DNA of 23,336 nt from UBA9337 sp036584565 (GCA_036584565.1 JAZHDF010000040.1:1-23336); one strand, 5' to 3'. Numbered from the stretch's first letter, positions 5,333 through 13,687 are shown. A program made the numbers and translations. Notes: generated from the sequence alone by a model not told the origin.

Positions 5333-5698
5333 CTACATTTCTTTGTGCAGTGGAATCATAAATAATCTCAAATTTTCGAGAGCGACTTCCGGAGAATTTT
5401 TTTCAAAATCCTCGTTTATTTTTTCAACTCTGACTCTAAATTCCTTCGGACTATTAGTCATTTCGTTCAAGGTTTTCAATATTTTCCAAGCTTCACTTTT
5501 TCCTATTTCAGCAAGCTCTTTATTGTCTATAAAATCAGTTAATTCGACTACCAGCAATAAAGTGCCGAAAGCGGATTCTATTTTTTCTATTTTTGCATTC
5601 CATAGTTCTCTCTCTATTTGAGCTTTTTGCTTATAAAAATAAGAAAAAAAGACCGCCAAGCACAGGGTCAGTAAAACAATCGCAATATTTTTATACAT
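5333..5698 (-). CDS. Small membrane-anchored protein, unknown
   Basis: The product has about 121 residues: a short basic start (MYKN), one hydrophobic helix IAIVLLTLCLAVFFSYFY at residues 5-22, and a charged, probably helical outside or inside part with the segments IEKIESAFGTLLLVVELTDFI and SEAWKILKTLNEMTNSPKEFRVRVEKI. I start at 5698 because a purine-rich Shine-Dalgarno (GGGGGAGGGAG) directly precedes it. The longer frame from 5773 lacks one. It lies downstream of pheT and a 59-codon membrane ORF, so it may belong to the end of the pheS-pheT transcript. I do not recognise the family. Confidence 0.65.
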   Translation of the reverse strand: MYKNIAIVLLTLCLAVFFSYFYKQKAQIERELWNAKIEKIESAFGTLLLVVELTDFIDNKELAEIGKSEAWKILKTLNEMTNSPKEFRVRVEKINEDFEKNSPEVALENLRLFMIPLHKEM

Positions 5699-5786
5699 CT
5701 CCCTCCCCCTCTTAAATATGAATAAATTTAAATAACTCTGTGCCAAAAAACACATCTTGAAATTATAAATCAAAAGAGCGCAAAAG

Positions 5787-5966
5787 TCAATTTTCCGGAT
5801 TTTTGGCGGAATACTCTTTTATAACCTCTTGTCTTTTAAGTACCGAGGCATTGATCAGCTCCAAATCCCGGGAGGTTTTTTCAAAATTAATCACGGTAAA
5901 AATAACCATCAAAATGGCGCAGACCAAAATTATCGCCACCCCGGTTTCCGTTTTTATTAGTATCAT
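5787..5966 (-). CDS. 59-residue single-pass membrane protein, unknown
   Basis: The short ORF reads MILIKTETGVAIILVCAILM, continuing with VIFTVINFEKTSRDLELINA and a charged tail ending KNPEN, then TGA. One membrane helix spans roughly residues 9-28. The rest is a charged helix. It begins 36 bases after the pheT stop on the same strand and is followed 88 bases later by a second small membrane protein gene, so the two form a pair. No strong Shine-Dalgarno is visible, but the clean hydrophobic pattern argues for a real gene. Function unknown. Confidence 0.55.
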   Translation of the reverse strand: MILIKTETGVAIILVCAILMVIFTVINFEKTSRDLELINASVLKRQEVIKEYSAKNPEN

Positions 5967-6002
5967 TTTTTGTTTTTTATCTTTTTAAAAGAGAAAAAGG
6001 AT

Positions 6003-8372
6003 TTAAACTTTTTTTATTTTTAGCTCGGAATCTTTTTCCAGTTCTTTGATAACCAAAGATACTTTTTCATCCACCTCCGGCGCAGTCAAAGTCCTATTTT
6101 TATCGGCAAAAGTCAAATGAAAAGCCATAGAGCGAATTTTATTTTCCGGATTGACAAAATTATCAAAAAGTTCCACCTTCCGCAAAAGCTCTCCTCCGGC
6201 TTTTTTAATTTTATTTTTTATATCTTTGGCCAAGATTTTGCGCTCTACTGTCATAGACAAATCCCTATTTACTTCGGGAAATTTGGCCAGCTGATCAAAG
6301 ACCTTTGCCTTCCGTCCTTCTTTTTCTAGCGCTTCCGCTTTTAATTCGAAAACACAGGCCCGCACCTTCTTTAAGCCGAAATATTTATGCGCCGATTTGG
6401 TAATTTCTCCCAATACTCCCAGAACTTCGCCGCCTTTTATTTTGATCAACGCCTTTCTGGTTTGATGCAAAGAAATCACATCCGCTTCGTCCTCCTCGAA
6501 TTTATCAATGAATTCAACATCTCTAATATTCAGTTTGTAAAATAAGTTTTCCAGAATTCCTTTGAGAGCAAAAAATTGTTCGCCGTGTTCTCCTTTTTCC
6601 AGCAAAGCCCCGCTTATCAAAAGCTCCTCCCGAGGCAAAACTCCTTCCGCCGGCGCATAAACCTTACCCAAATCAAAAATTCCCAACTCGTCAAAATAAC
6701 TCAAACTCTTTTTTCCGGCGCGCAACAATTGAACCAACAAGGTTCGCCTGATTAATTCGTGCTCCTTGCTAAGAGGATTCATCAAAGCGACATGATTTTC
6801 ATCATCCAGACCCACCGCCTGAGCGTCTTCCCTTGAATAAAAAGAATAACCGCGCACTTCATCCAAACCGCTCATCGCTAAAATATTTTTTATTTTTCTC
6901 TCTAGCTCTCGTTGACTGTTTGGCTTAGGAGTCTGAACTTCTTCCTTGAGGGGAACCGTCTCAATCTTGTTGTAACCGTAAATCCGGCCGATTTCCTCGA
7001 TTAAATCCTCTTGATTTTTCAAATCCAATCGACGCGTCGGGATTAGACATCTGTACTCATTGTCCTTTTTCACAAAATCGATACCGAGATTTTTCAAAAT
7101 TTTCTCGAACTCTTTTTCGGGAACTTTGAGACCCAAAAGATCATTCACTTTTTGTTCCAACAAGACAATTTCCCAAGCCTCTCTTTTTTGCGGATAAACG
7201 TCTTGAGCGGAGACCGGTTTTCCACCGGTTAATTCCGTTATCATTTTTAGCGCTTTGCAAGCCGCTCTCTCGGTAAAATTAACATCGATATCCCTTTCAT
7301 AACGATAAGCGGCATCCGACTCAATATGATGGGTTGATTTGGTTTTTCTGATATTTACCGCGTCAAAATTGGCCGATTCCAAAATTATCGTTCGGGTCTG
7401 ATCGGAAACTCCGCTTTGCAATCCGCCCATCACTCCCGCCAAAGCGATCGGCTCTTTTTGGTCGGTTATAACAATATCGGTTTGGCGCAAATTAATCTCT
7501 TCACCGTTTAAAATTTTTATTTTTTCTCCTTTCTCAGCCATTCTTACCGAGATGGCGGAAACTTTTTGTCCGTCAAAGGCGTGCAACGGCTGACCGGTTT
7601 GGAGCATCACATAATTGGTGATATCGACAATATTGTTTATCGGTTTCAAGCCGGAAGCGCGCAGGCGTTGTTTAATCCATTCGGGAGATTCTCCGATTTT
7701 TACATCTTCGATTTTAATCCCGATATAGCGCGGACATTTATCCGTCTCGATTTTTATCGATAATTCATCCTTGATTTCAAATTCTTGATTTAGAAGGATT
7801 TTTTCATCCAAGATATGGCGACCCTCCAAAAGAGCGATTTCTCTGGCCATCCCTTCGTAACTCAAAGCGTCATGGGCTCGATTGGGTAAGACATCAATTT
7901 CCAAAATACAATCTTTTAAATCAAAAAAATCAACCAAGCTCCCGCCTATGGGCGCGTCTTCGGACAAAACCATAATTCCGGCGTGTTCGCTTCCCAAGCC
8001 AAGTTCGTCTTCGGCACAAATCATCCCGCAAGATTCAAGACCTCTGATTTTTGTTTTTTTGATTTCAAAATCCCCCGGCAATATCGCGCCGACCAAAGCC
8101 ACCGGCACTCTTTGCCCGACTTTTAAATTCGGAGCGCCGCAGACGATTTGTAATTTCTCCTTCCCGATATTCACCTCGGCCACATTCAATTTATCGGCAT
8201 CAGGATGCTTTTCAACTTTCAAAACCTCCCCGATCACCACTTTTTCCAGACCCGCTCCCGAATATTCGATTCCCTCCACCTCAAAACTGTGCAAAGTCAA
8301 AAGATCTTTTATTTCCTCGGGTGTCTTGGTTGTTTCGCTCAATTCTTTGAGCCAATTGTAGCTAAATTTCAT
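6003..8372 (-). CDS. pheT: Phenylalanine-tRNA ligase beta subunit
   Basis: PheT forms the alpha2-beta2 enzyme that charges tRNA-Phe. It handles tRNA binding and editing of tyrosine. The 789-residue length is normal for the bacterial beta chain. Domains in order: an N-terminal motif FSYNWLKEL, an EMAP-type tRNA-binding OB fold at about 40-150 (VVIGEVLKVEKHPDADKLNV, CGAPNL, GMICAEDELGL), the B3/B4 editing region at about 210-380 (NIVDITNYVMLQTGQPLHAFD, IALAGVMGG), B5 at about 400-475, a catalytic-like core (EVRGYSFYS, NPLSKEHELIRRTLL), and an FDX-ACB domain from about 695 (AKFPEVNRDLSMTVE, GELLRKVELFDNF). A small four-helix-bundle gene separates it from pheS. Repeats lie directly before the start. 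Confidence 0.97.
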   Translation of the reverse strand: MKFSYNWLKELSETTKTPEEIKDLLTLHSFEVEGIEYSGAGLEKVVIGEVLKVEKHPDADKLNVAEVNIGKEKLQIVCGAPNLKVGQRVPVALVGAILPGDFEIKKTKIRGLESCGMICAEDELGLGSEHAGIMVLSEDAPIGGSLVDFFDLKDCILEIDVLPNRAHDALSYEGMAREIALLEGRHILDEKILLNQEFEIKDELSIKIETDKCPRYIGIKIEDVKIGESPEWIKQRLRASGLKPINNIVDITNYVMLQTGQPLHAFDGQKVSAISVRMAEKGEKIKILNGEEINLRQTDIVITDQKEPIALAGVMGGLQSGVSDQTRTIILESANFDAVNIRKTKSTHHIESDAAYRYERDIDVNFTERAACKALKMITELTGGKPVSAQDVYPQKREAWEIVLLEQKVNDLLGLKVPEKEFEKILKNLGIDFVKKDNEYRCLIPTRRLDLKNQEDLIEEIGRIYGYNKIETVPLKEEVQTPKPNSQRELERKIKNILAMSGLDEVRGYSFYSREDAQAVGLDDENHVALMNPLSKEHELIRRTLLVQLLRAGKKSLSYFDELGIFDLGKVYAPAEGVLPREELLISGALLEKGEHGEQFFALKGILENLFYKLNIRDVEFIDKFEEDEADVISLHQTRKALIKIKGGEVLGVLGEITKSAHKYFGLKKVRACVFELKAEALEKEGRKAKVFDQLAKFPEVNRDLSMTVERKILAKDIKNKIKKAGGELLRKVELFDNFVNPENKIRSMAFHLTFADKNRTLTAPEVDEKVSLVIKELEKDSELKIKKV

Positions 8373-8373
8373 T

Positions 8374-8415
8374 GTTTTAGTAACTGGTAACTAGTAAGCG
8401 GTAACTAGTAAGCAG
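8374..8415. repeat. 7-base repeat array before pheT
   Basis: Tandem units AGTAACT, GGTAACT, AGTAAGC, GGTAACT and AGTAAGC lie immediately upstream of the pheT start codon on the minus strand. They belong to the same family as the arrays at infC, rplT and pheS. Confidence 0.75.
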
Positions 8416-8433
8416 CGATTAAATTCATTATTT

Positions 8434-8805
8434 TTATTTAATTTGCAATTCGGTTGATCTTATTAAGCCGTTTAATAGCTTATTAATTTCTATAATTTTT
8501 TCTTCTAATTCTGAAAGTTTATTTTGATCAATATAATTTAGATCCTTGGCCAATAGTAGAAAATTTTGAACTTCAGCAGTTGAACCTCTGGAATTATAAT
8601 AAAATTTTATTTTATCTTTAAAATGATATCTTGCAAAGCCTTCCGCTATGTTGGCGGTTATGGAGCTAGCGGCTCTTTGCAGTTGACTGATGACCCCGTA
8701 CAGCTCGCTTTTTGGGAAATCCTTGGTAATTCCATATATTTCCAAAACCAGCAAGTGGGATTTTTTCCATACATCCAGATCATAGAAATTATTTATTTTT
8801 CCCAT
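8434..8805 (-). CDS. Four-helix-bundle protein (23S rRNA intervening-sequence/Avd-like)
   Basis: The 123-residue protein matches the four-helix-bundle family first seen in 23S rRNA intervening sequences and related to the Avd protein of diversity-generating retroelements. Signature stretches are FYDLDVWKKSHLLVLEIYGITKDFPKSELYGVISQLQRAASSITANIAEGFARY (LDVWKK, FP-x-x-E-x-Y-G-x-x-SQ-x-x-RAA-x-S-x-x-x-N-IAEG) and SRGSTAEVQNFLLLAKDLNYI. These proteins often pentamerise and carry a basic surface. Their cellular role is unclear. I see no reverse transcriptase or template repeat here, so a retroelement is not supported. It sits between pheS and pheT, normally adjacent genes, and is bracketed by 7-base repeat arrays, which suggests insertion. 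Confidence 0.88.
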   Translation of the reverse strand: MGKINNFYDLDVWKKSHLLVLEIYGITKDFPKSELYGVISQLQRAASSITANIAEGFARYHFKDKIKFYYNSRGSTAEVQNFLLLAKDLNYIDQNKLSELEEKIIEINKLLNGLIRSTELQIK

Positions 8806-8849
8806 ATTTAATAATGCTTGTACTTTATACTTTTAGCTTATAATTCTCT

Positions 8850-8881
8850 CTAGTTACCAGTTACCGATTACTGGTTACTAG
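8850..8881. repeat. 7-base repeat palindrome after pheS
   Basis: Units TAGTTAC, CAGTTAC, CGATTAC, TGGTTAC form a near-palindrome (CTAGT...ACTAG). It touches the pheS stop codon and forms the upstream border of the four-helix-bundle gene. Confidence 0.72.
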
Positions 8882-8882
8882 A

Positions 8883-9917
8883 TTAAAATTGCCTCGTCAA
8901 TCTTACATCCCCGCTGTGAAATAGTCGAATATCGTTAATTTTATATTTCATCATCGCCAATCTTTCCAAGCCGAACCCCCAGGCAAAACCCTGATACTTA
9001 CCCTTGGGATAGCCGGCCGCCTCAAAAACATTTTGGTGCACCATCCCGGCTCCGCCCACTTCCAGCCAACCGGTATTTTTGCAAGCGGGACAGCCCCGGC
9101 CTTCGCAATTGGTACAACTGATGTCAAATTCAAAGCCCGGTTCGACAAAAGGAAAAAAACTCGGTCTGACACGCACATTGATTTTTTGATTAAAAAAACG
9201 ACTGAAAAATATTTCCGCGATGTGCAAAAAATTGGCCACACTGACTTTTTCGCCCACCACCAAAACTTCGAATTGATGAAAAGTATGCTCATGAGTGGCG
9301 TCAGTAGCCTCTTGACGAAAAACTCTTCCCGGCACAATTATTCGAAACGGGGGTTTGTGTTTTTCCATATAACGCACTTGGACGGAAGAGGTCTGAGTTC
9401 GCATCACCGTACCGCTCCCTTTTTCTCGACCTTCCTCTTTGCTAATCCAAAAAGTGTCTTGCATATCCCGGCCCGGATGATCTTCCGGAACATTAACTGC
9501 GTCAAAATTATAAAACTCGCTTTCCACCTCCGGTCCGTCGGCGATTTCAAATCCCATTGCGGTAAAAATATCTTCAATATCCTGTTGAACAATAGTCAAC
9601 GGGTGCAAGTGTCCGATTTTATTGCTTTTACCGGGCAAGGTCACATCGATCCATTCTTTTTCGACATTTTGCAAATCCTCCAAATCGTTAAATTTATTTT
9701 CCAGCGCAATTTGAATTTCTTTCTTGGCTTGGTTGGCCTCGGGTCCGACAGTTTTTTTCTCTTCGGCCGAAAGATCTTTGAGCCCTTTTAAAATCAAATT
9801 GAATTCGCTCTTTTTACCCAAATAACCGACTCGCAATTCCTCCAAGCGAGCAATCGAGTCCGTCTCAAAAATCTCCGCCAAGGCTTGTTTTTTTATCTTT
9901 TTAATTTTATCCAACAT
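8883..9917 (-). CDS. pheS: Phenylalanine-tRNA ligase alpha subunit
   Basis: PheS carries the class II catalytic core that activates phenylalanine. The 344-residue product has an N-terminal coiled coil (residues 1-90), HPLTIVQQDIEDIFTAMGFEIADGPEVE, motif 2 GRVFRQEATDATHEHTFHQFEVLVV, and motif 3 GFAWGFGLERLAMMKYKINDIR. Between them a four-cysteine insert, CTNCEGRGCPACKNTGW, looks zinc-binding; similar inserts occur in some bacterial PheS lineages. It leads the minus-strand phe cluster and has a good extended -10 promoter about 27 bases upstream (-10 at 9944-9949). Confidence 0.97.
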   Translation of the reverse strand: MLDKIKKIKKQALAEIFETDSIARLEELRVGYLGKKSEFNLILKGLKDLSAEEKKTVGPEANQAKKEIQIALENKFNDLEDLQNVEKEWIDVTLPGKSNKIGHLHPLTIVQQDIEDIFTAMGFEIADGPEVESEFYNFDAVNVPEDHPGRDMQDTFWISKEEGREKGSGTVMRTQTSSVQVRYMEKHKPPFRIIVPGRVFRQEATDATHEHTFHQFEVLVVGEKVSVANFLHIAEIFFSRFFNQKINVRVRPSFFPFVEPGFEFDISCTNCEGRGCPACKNTGWLEVGGAGMVHQNVFEAAGYPKGKYQGFAWGFGLERLAMMKYKINDIRLFHSGDVRLTRQF

Positions 9918-9943
9918 AAATTATTTTTTAATAGAACGGCTTT

Positions 9944-9973
9944 ATTATAGCATCAAGAGAAGCAAAAAGGCAA
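9944..9973 (-). promoter_or_regulatory. Probable sigma70-type promoter of pheS
   Basis: On the minus strand TTGCCT and TATAAT are separated by 18 bases, and TG one base before the -10 makes it an extended -10. Transcription should begin about 20 bases before the pheS start codon. No T-box or leader peptide fits in this short leader. Confidence 0.65.
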
Positions 9974-10016
9974 ACATTCGAAAAAAACTTAAACGCTTCA
10001 TTTGCGGTAATTAATA

Positions 10017-10043
10017 AAAGCATCCGCCTCGAGCGGATGCTTT
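10017..10043. terminator. Terminator between sortase and pheS
   Basis: An 11-base-pair stem AAAGCATCCGC/GCGGATGCTTT with loop CTCGA. It closes the surface-protein and sortase operon on the minus strand, before the pheS promoter. Confidence 0.85.
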
Positions 10044-10061
10044 ATTTTTTCTTTGATTTTT

Positions 10062-11057
10062 TTATTCCATCTCCGCTCTCACTACCAATCTTTTCCAATT
10101 GGTATTTAGCGGCCAGCAAGTGACCAAGGTTACGGCCGGGCGATCGTTTTCGGCAAAAATTCTTTGATCATCGGGAGCGGTAACATTTTTTTCGGTAATC
10201 TTATATTTATATTCAAATGATTTGCCGTTTTTTTGAGTAGTTTTGATAATCAGCTCGTCGCCGACATTCAAATCGTTTAGGTTCTTAAAAATATAATTGT
10301 AATCACCTTGTACCCAGATGTAGTTACTGCTATGCCCGGAGATAACCGCATTACCTCTTTGCCCCGGAATGCCGGTATCCGGCAATCGCACTACTCCGCT
10401 TTTTAAATCCTCTTGAATTTCCGCCTCTTCGGAACTTTTGGACCAGATTATCGGAGCAGTTACGCCTAATTTGTTGATTATCAATTGAAAATCCGGTCGG
10501 ACTTCTCCCGCTGCGACCGGGTCATATCCGTTTTTTATTTCGGTAAGATCGGCGAATCCGTCTCCGTCCGTATCGGCTTTTAACGGATTAGTGAGATGCG
10601 CATATTCCGATAAATTCATCAAACCGTCTTTGTCATTATCTTCATTGGCGTCATTCTTTTTGAGATTCAGGCCGACTTCTTTTTCCCAGAAATCGGGTAA
10701 ACCGTCCCTATCTAAATCCAATCTCCCCTCTCCGACGGGGTTGTAGCCGTCTCTCACTTCTTTACCGTCTCCGTAACCGTCTTTATCTGTATCAAAATCC
10801 AAAGGATTGGTAGAATTTAAATATTCATTCAATAAATCCAATCCGTCTTCATCAATATCTTTTTTTAAATCTTCTTCCGATTCAATCTCAATCTGATATC
10901 GATCCAACCAAGATTGGGGGATTTTTTCTTCTTTTAGGGCTTTTTTGCAAAATGAATTGTAAGCGTTATCAAAACTCCCCTTAAAATCGAAATTTAAAAA
11001 ATAAAATATAATTAACGGCAGGATTAGAATAGCTAAAATAGTTATAATTTTCTTCAT
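10062..11057 (-). CDS. Sortase with thrombospondin type 3-like calcium repeats
   Basis: A sortase is a membrane-bound transpeptidase that attaches proteins carrying a sorting signal to the cell surface. The 331-residue product starts with a membrane anchor (MKKIITILAILILPLIIFYFL), followed by aspartate-rich repeats at about 68-185 (DTDKDGYGDGKEV, DLDRDGLPDFWEKE, DNDKDGLMNLSEY, DTDGDGFADLTEI) of the thrombospondin type 3 or dockerin-like calcium kind. The sortase domain fills the C-terminal 145 residues, with the catalytic His in ISGHSS, Cys314 in TLVTCWP, and Arg in WKRLVVRAE. The TCWP context suggests a class D or E relative. It is 83 bases downstream of a likely substrate gene. Placing calcium repeats between membrane and catalytic domain suggests a calcium-stiffened stalk. 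Confidence 0.92.
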   Translation of the reverse strand: MKKIITILAILILPLIIFYFLNFDFKGSFDNAYNSFCKKALKEEKIPQSWLDRYQIEIESEEDLKKDIDEDGLDLLNEYLNSTNPLDFDTDKDGYGDGKEVRDGYNPVGEGRLDLDRDGLPDFWEKEVGLNLKKNDANEDNDKDGLMNLSEYAHLTNPLKADTDGDGFADLTEIKNGYDPVAAGEVRPDFQLIINKLGVTAPIIWSKSSEEAEIQEDLKSGVVRLPDTGIPGQRGNAVISGHSSNYIWVQGDYNYIFKNLNDLNVGDELIIKTTQKNGKSFEYKYKITEKNVTAPDDQRIFAENDRPAVTLVTCWPLNTNWKRLVVRAEME

Positions 11058-11140
11058 CTTATTGTCATTAACCTATTAAACTATTCGAGCCTTCATTCTT
11101 TTAAAAATAAAGGCTCTCAAGTTTTTTTGTTATTTTTTTG

Positions 11141-13039
11141 TTAGGCTAAAGTATTGCCGGTTACCTTTTGTTTCAGCTGTCGATAAGAGGCATAACCTAT
11201 AGCCGAAATCAATCCGGTAAAAGTGATGGCCAAGCCGCCGCTTCCGGTTACCGGAGTAGTGCGACCCTTATTATAACCGAAATCCGCTTTGGTGTGAGAA
11301 TCTTTATCTCCTTCAAGAGTCACATCGGTTTTATTATTCTTTTTGCCGTCCGGATCATAAGTTTGAGTATAGCCAGCGACATCTTCGTCATCGACATAAA
11401 CCGTATAATCTCCGGCACACAAGTCGTCAAACTCGTACTCGCCTTTACTATTAGTTTTATCTTTGTCTATCAATTTACCGTCATCGGTTTTTAATTTAAC
11501 CGTAATTCCGCTTAAGCCCTTTTCTCCTTTGTCCTGAATTCCGTCACTATTTGCATCCAGCCAAACATAGTTTCCGATAGTTCCCCGACATTCTTTTTTC
11601 TTTGGTTCGGGTTTTGGCTCGGGAGTCGGTTCCGGTTTGGGTTCGGGAATTGGCTCAGGTTCAGGAGCCGGAGTCTCACTCACAACCACTTTGGAGGTAT
11701 CGTCATCGCTAAGATTTTTATTATCAACCGGATTGGTAGCTCTAACCGAAGCTTTATTGGTATAACTTTCAGTAATGTTATTATCTTTGCAAATATAGCT
11801 GAAAGATTCTCTCGGATCAAACAATTCGCCTTCATACAATCCCTTAGTTTGAGTGGCACTTCTGGCACAACCGGGAGCCAATTCATCGGAAACAACCACA
11901 TCTTTTAAAGGAGCGTTACCGATGTTGGTCACAGTTATTTTAAAAGTAGCGTCCTCACCTTTTTTGATTGTTTGAGTATCGTCTCGATTATCATTATCGT
12001 TTTTTTCGATTTTGATAGCGGGGGTTAAAACATTAACTGTTACTCCGGCACTACAAGTAGCGCTTCCGCCGGCTCCGGTGACTGTCATAGTATAAGTAGT
12101 TGAAGAAGCAGGCTTAACCGATTTTGTTCCGCTGGTAGAAACTGAACCGATATTTTGATTAATCGAAGCGCTGGTAGCGTTTTGAGAAGACCAAGATAAG
12201 GTGGAAGTTCCTCCGGAATTGATAGTGGTCGGGTTAGCGGAGATAGAACAGGTTGGTTTGGGTTTAGGAATATTTACATTAACAATGGCACTACAAGTAG
12301 CGCTTCCGCCGGCTCCGGTGACTGTCATGGTATAGGTAGTGGAAGAAGCGGGCTTAACCGATTTTGTTCCGCTGGTAGAAACTGAACCGATATTTTGGTT
12401 AATCGAAGCGCTGGTAGCGTTTTGAGAAGACCAAGATAAGGTAGAAGTTCCTCCGGAATTGATAGTAGTCGGATTAGCGGAGATGGAACAGGTTGGTTTG
12501 GGTTCCGCAATTTTATTAAAAGTTACCGCCGTAACATAAACACTTTCCAAAGCGGCATAGCTTCCGATCTTGGAATACTCATCCGCATACCATTTACCGG
12601 TAAAAGTGTTGGCATATTTATGGTAAGCTCTAACCGTTACCGTTCCGGACAAATACATTTTACCCAAATTATAAGTGGCGGTACCGGTAGAGGAACTGTT
12701 TCCGCCCTGATCAGGAATAGTATATTCCTTGCCGTTTATATTTAAGACCACCACTTCGTATTTTTGGTAATCGGTCAAGCCGGCCAGATTAACTTTTACC
12801 TCGTAATTTCCGGCTGCCAAATTAATTGTATGTGTATCGGTATCTCCATCGCAACTGGTCTTAGCATCACACCAAGGAGCTAAGTCATAAGTGGAAACAT
12901 CGGCCTTACAATGGCAGTTGGGAGCATACATCCGCTCGCTGGTGCCAAAAGTAATGGTTTCCGCTTGAGCCGCTTGAGCCGAAAGACCCAAAGCGATAAA
13001 GCCCAAGATCATAATTGACATTCTGAATGCTTTTTTCAT
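11141..13039 (-). CDS. Multidomain surface protein with sortase-like tail signal
   Basis: The 632-residue secreted protein has a signal peptide (cleavage likely after AQAAQA, about residue 26), a cysteine-containing N-terminal domain to about 175, two near-identical 80-residue Ig-like repeats (about 178-258 and 258-338, TCSISANPTTINSGGTSTL), a DUF11-like adhesion domain at about 345-445 (KKGEDATFKITVTNIGNAPL), a proline- and glutamate-rich spacer (PEPEPIPEPKPEP), and an SdrD-B/Cna-B-type domain from about 485 (IGNYVWLDANSDGIQDKGEKGLSG). The end, TPVTGSGG, is followed by a hydrophobic helix and RQLKQK, which is the LPXTG-type sorting layout with Thr replacing Leu. The adjoining sortase is its likely partner. 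I infer adhesion or cell-contact use; no ligand can be named. Confidence 0.88.
   Translation of the reverse strand: MKKAFRMSIMILGFIALGLSAQAAQAETITFGTSERMYAPNCHCKADVSTYDLAPWCDAKTSCDGDTDTHTINLAAGNYEVKVNLAGLTDYQKYEVVVLNINGKEYTIPDQGGNSSSTGTATYNLGKMYLSGTVTVRAYHKYANTFTGKWYADEYSKIGSYAALESVYVTAVTFNKIAEPKPTCSISANPTTINSGGTSTLSWSSQNATSASINQNIGSVSTSGTKSVKPASSTTYTMTVTGAGGSATCSAIVNVNIPKPKPTCSISANPTTINSGGTSTLSWSSQNATSASINQNIGSVSTSGTKSVKPASSTTYTMTVTGAGGSATCSAGVTVNVLTPAIKIEKNDNDNRDDTQTIKKGEDATFKITVTNIGNAPLKDVVVSDELAPGCARSATQTKGLYEGELFDPRESFSYICKDNNITESYTNKASVRATNPVDNKNLSDDDTSKVVVSETPAPEPEPIPEPKPEPTPEPKPEPKKKECRGTIGNYVWLDANSDGIQDKGEKGLSGITVKLKTDDGKLIDKDKTNSKGEYEFDDLCAGDYTVYVDDEDVAGYTQTYDPDGKKNNKTDVTLEGDKDSHTKADFGYNKGRTTPVTGSGGLAITFTGLISAIGYASYRQLKQKVTGNTLA
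12047..12505 (-). repeat. Two tandem 240-base coding repeats
   Basis: Bases 12047-12267 and 12287-12505 are almost identical and spaced exactly 240 bases, which gives 80 residues and keeps the frame. Differences are few and mostly silent, so the duplication is recent or is kept alike by gene conversion. Confidence 0.95.
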
Positions 13040-13068
13040 ATATCTTTAATAAAAATTATTAACCTTAA

Positions 13069-13097
13069 ATACTAGCATATTTTTAAAAATTTGTCAA
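13069..13097 (-). promoter_or_regulatory. Promoter of the surface-protein/sortase operon
   Basis: Minus-strand TTGACA and TAGTAT are spaced by 17 bases, with TG before the -10. The start of the surface protein is about 30 bases downstream of the -10, giving a short leader. Confidence 0.75.
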
Positions 13098-13168
13098 TAG
13101 TTAGATAAAGTTACAGGCTCCGAAATTAAGCCCCAAAAGGATCTCCGAAATACTCTCTTTGGAAAACA

Positions 13169-13203
13169 AAAAAGCCGAATTTATCCACTAAATCCGGCTT
13201 TTT
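13169..13203. terminator. Terminator after greA
   Basis: AAAAAGCCG-A-ATTTA pairs with TAAAT-C-CGGCTTTTT around TCCAC. T-runs on both strands make it bidirectional. It lies just downstream of greA on the minus strand. Confidence 0.85.
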
Positions 13204-13231
13204 ATCGCTATTTTTGAAAGATTATAAGCTC

Positions 13232-13687
13232 TTAATTGACGCTCAAAATTTCATATTTCATTACGCCTCCGGGAGTTTCCACTTTGGCCGTATCTCCCTC
13301 TTTTTTACCGATCAAAGCTTTACCGATCGGCGACTCATTGGAAATCCTAAAATTACTGGGATCGGCCTCGCTGGCCCCCACAATATGAAAAGTTACTTCT
13401 TTGTTATTAAATTTAACTCCCGCTCTGGATCCGATTTTAATAAAACCGTCCGTCGAAGCGCTATCGTCCACCACTTGAGAATTTTTTATCATAGATTCCA
13501 ACATTGCGATTTTAGCTTCATTCTCCGATTGTTGATTTTTGGCCTCGCTGTATTCGGCATTCTCGCTCAAATCACCTTGCTCCTTGGCTTCCTTGATAGA
13601 TTTGGCAATTGATTGGCGGACTCGAGTTTGTCTATCTTCCAATTCTTCTTTTAATTTTTTCAAACCCTCTTGTGTGACTAATTTCAT
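13232..13687 (-). CDS. greA: Transcription elongation factor GreA
   Basis: GreA enters the RNA polymerase secondary channel and stimulates cleavage of backtracked transcripts. The 151-residue product has the N-terminal coiled coil with the tip motif GDLSENAEYSEAKNQQ, which carries the acidic residues that hold the metal (the key Asp and Glu are present), then the C-terminal FKBP-like domain (DGFIKIGSRAGVKFNN, ISNESPIGKALIGKKEGDTAKVETPGG). Length is normal for the family. It stands alone with its own terminator downstream. Upstream lies a long gene-poor stretch. Confidence 0.96.
   Translation of the reverse strand: MKLVTQEGLKKLKEELEDRQTRVRQSIAKSIKEAKEQGDLSENAEYSEAKNQQSENEAKIAMLESMIKNSQVVDDSASTDGFIKIGSRAGVKFNNKEVTFHIVGASEADPSNFRISNESPIGKALIGKKEGDTAKVETPGGVMKYEILSVN

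Noticed and set aside
8434..8805. Diversity-generating retroelement (Avd-like protein)
   Set aside because: No reverse transcriptase, template repeat or variable repeat is visible nearby.
11087..11115. Stem GAGCCTT/AAGGCTC between surface protein and sortase genes
   Set aside because: The T-rich tail lies on the plus strand, where no gene ends; on the operon strand it is not a convincing terminator, though it could be a processing site.
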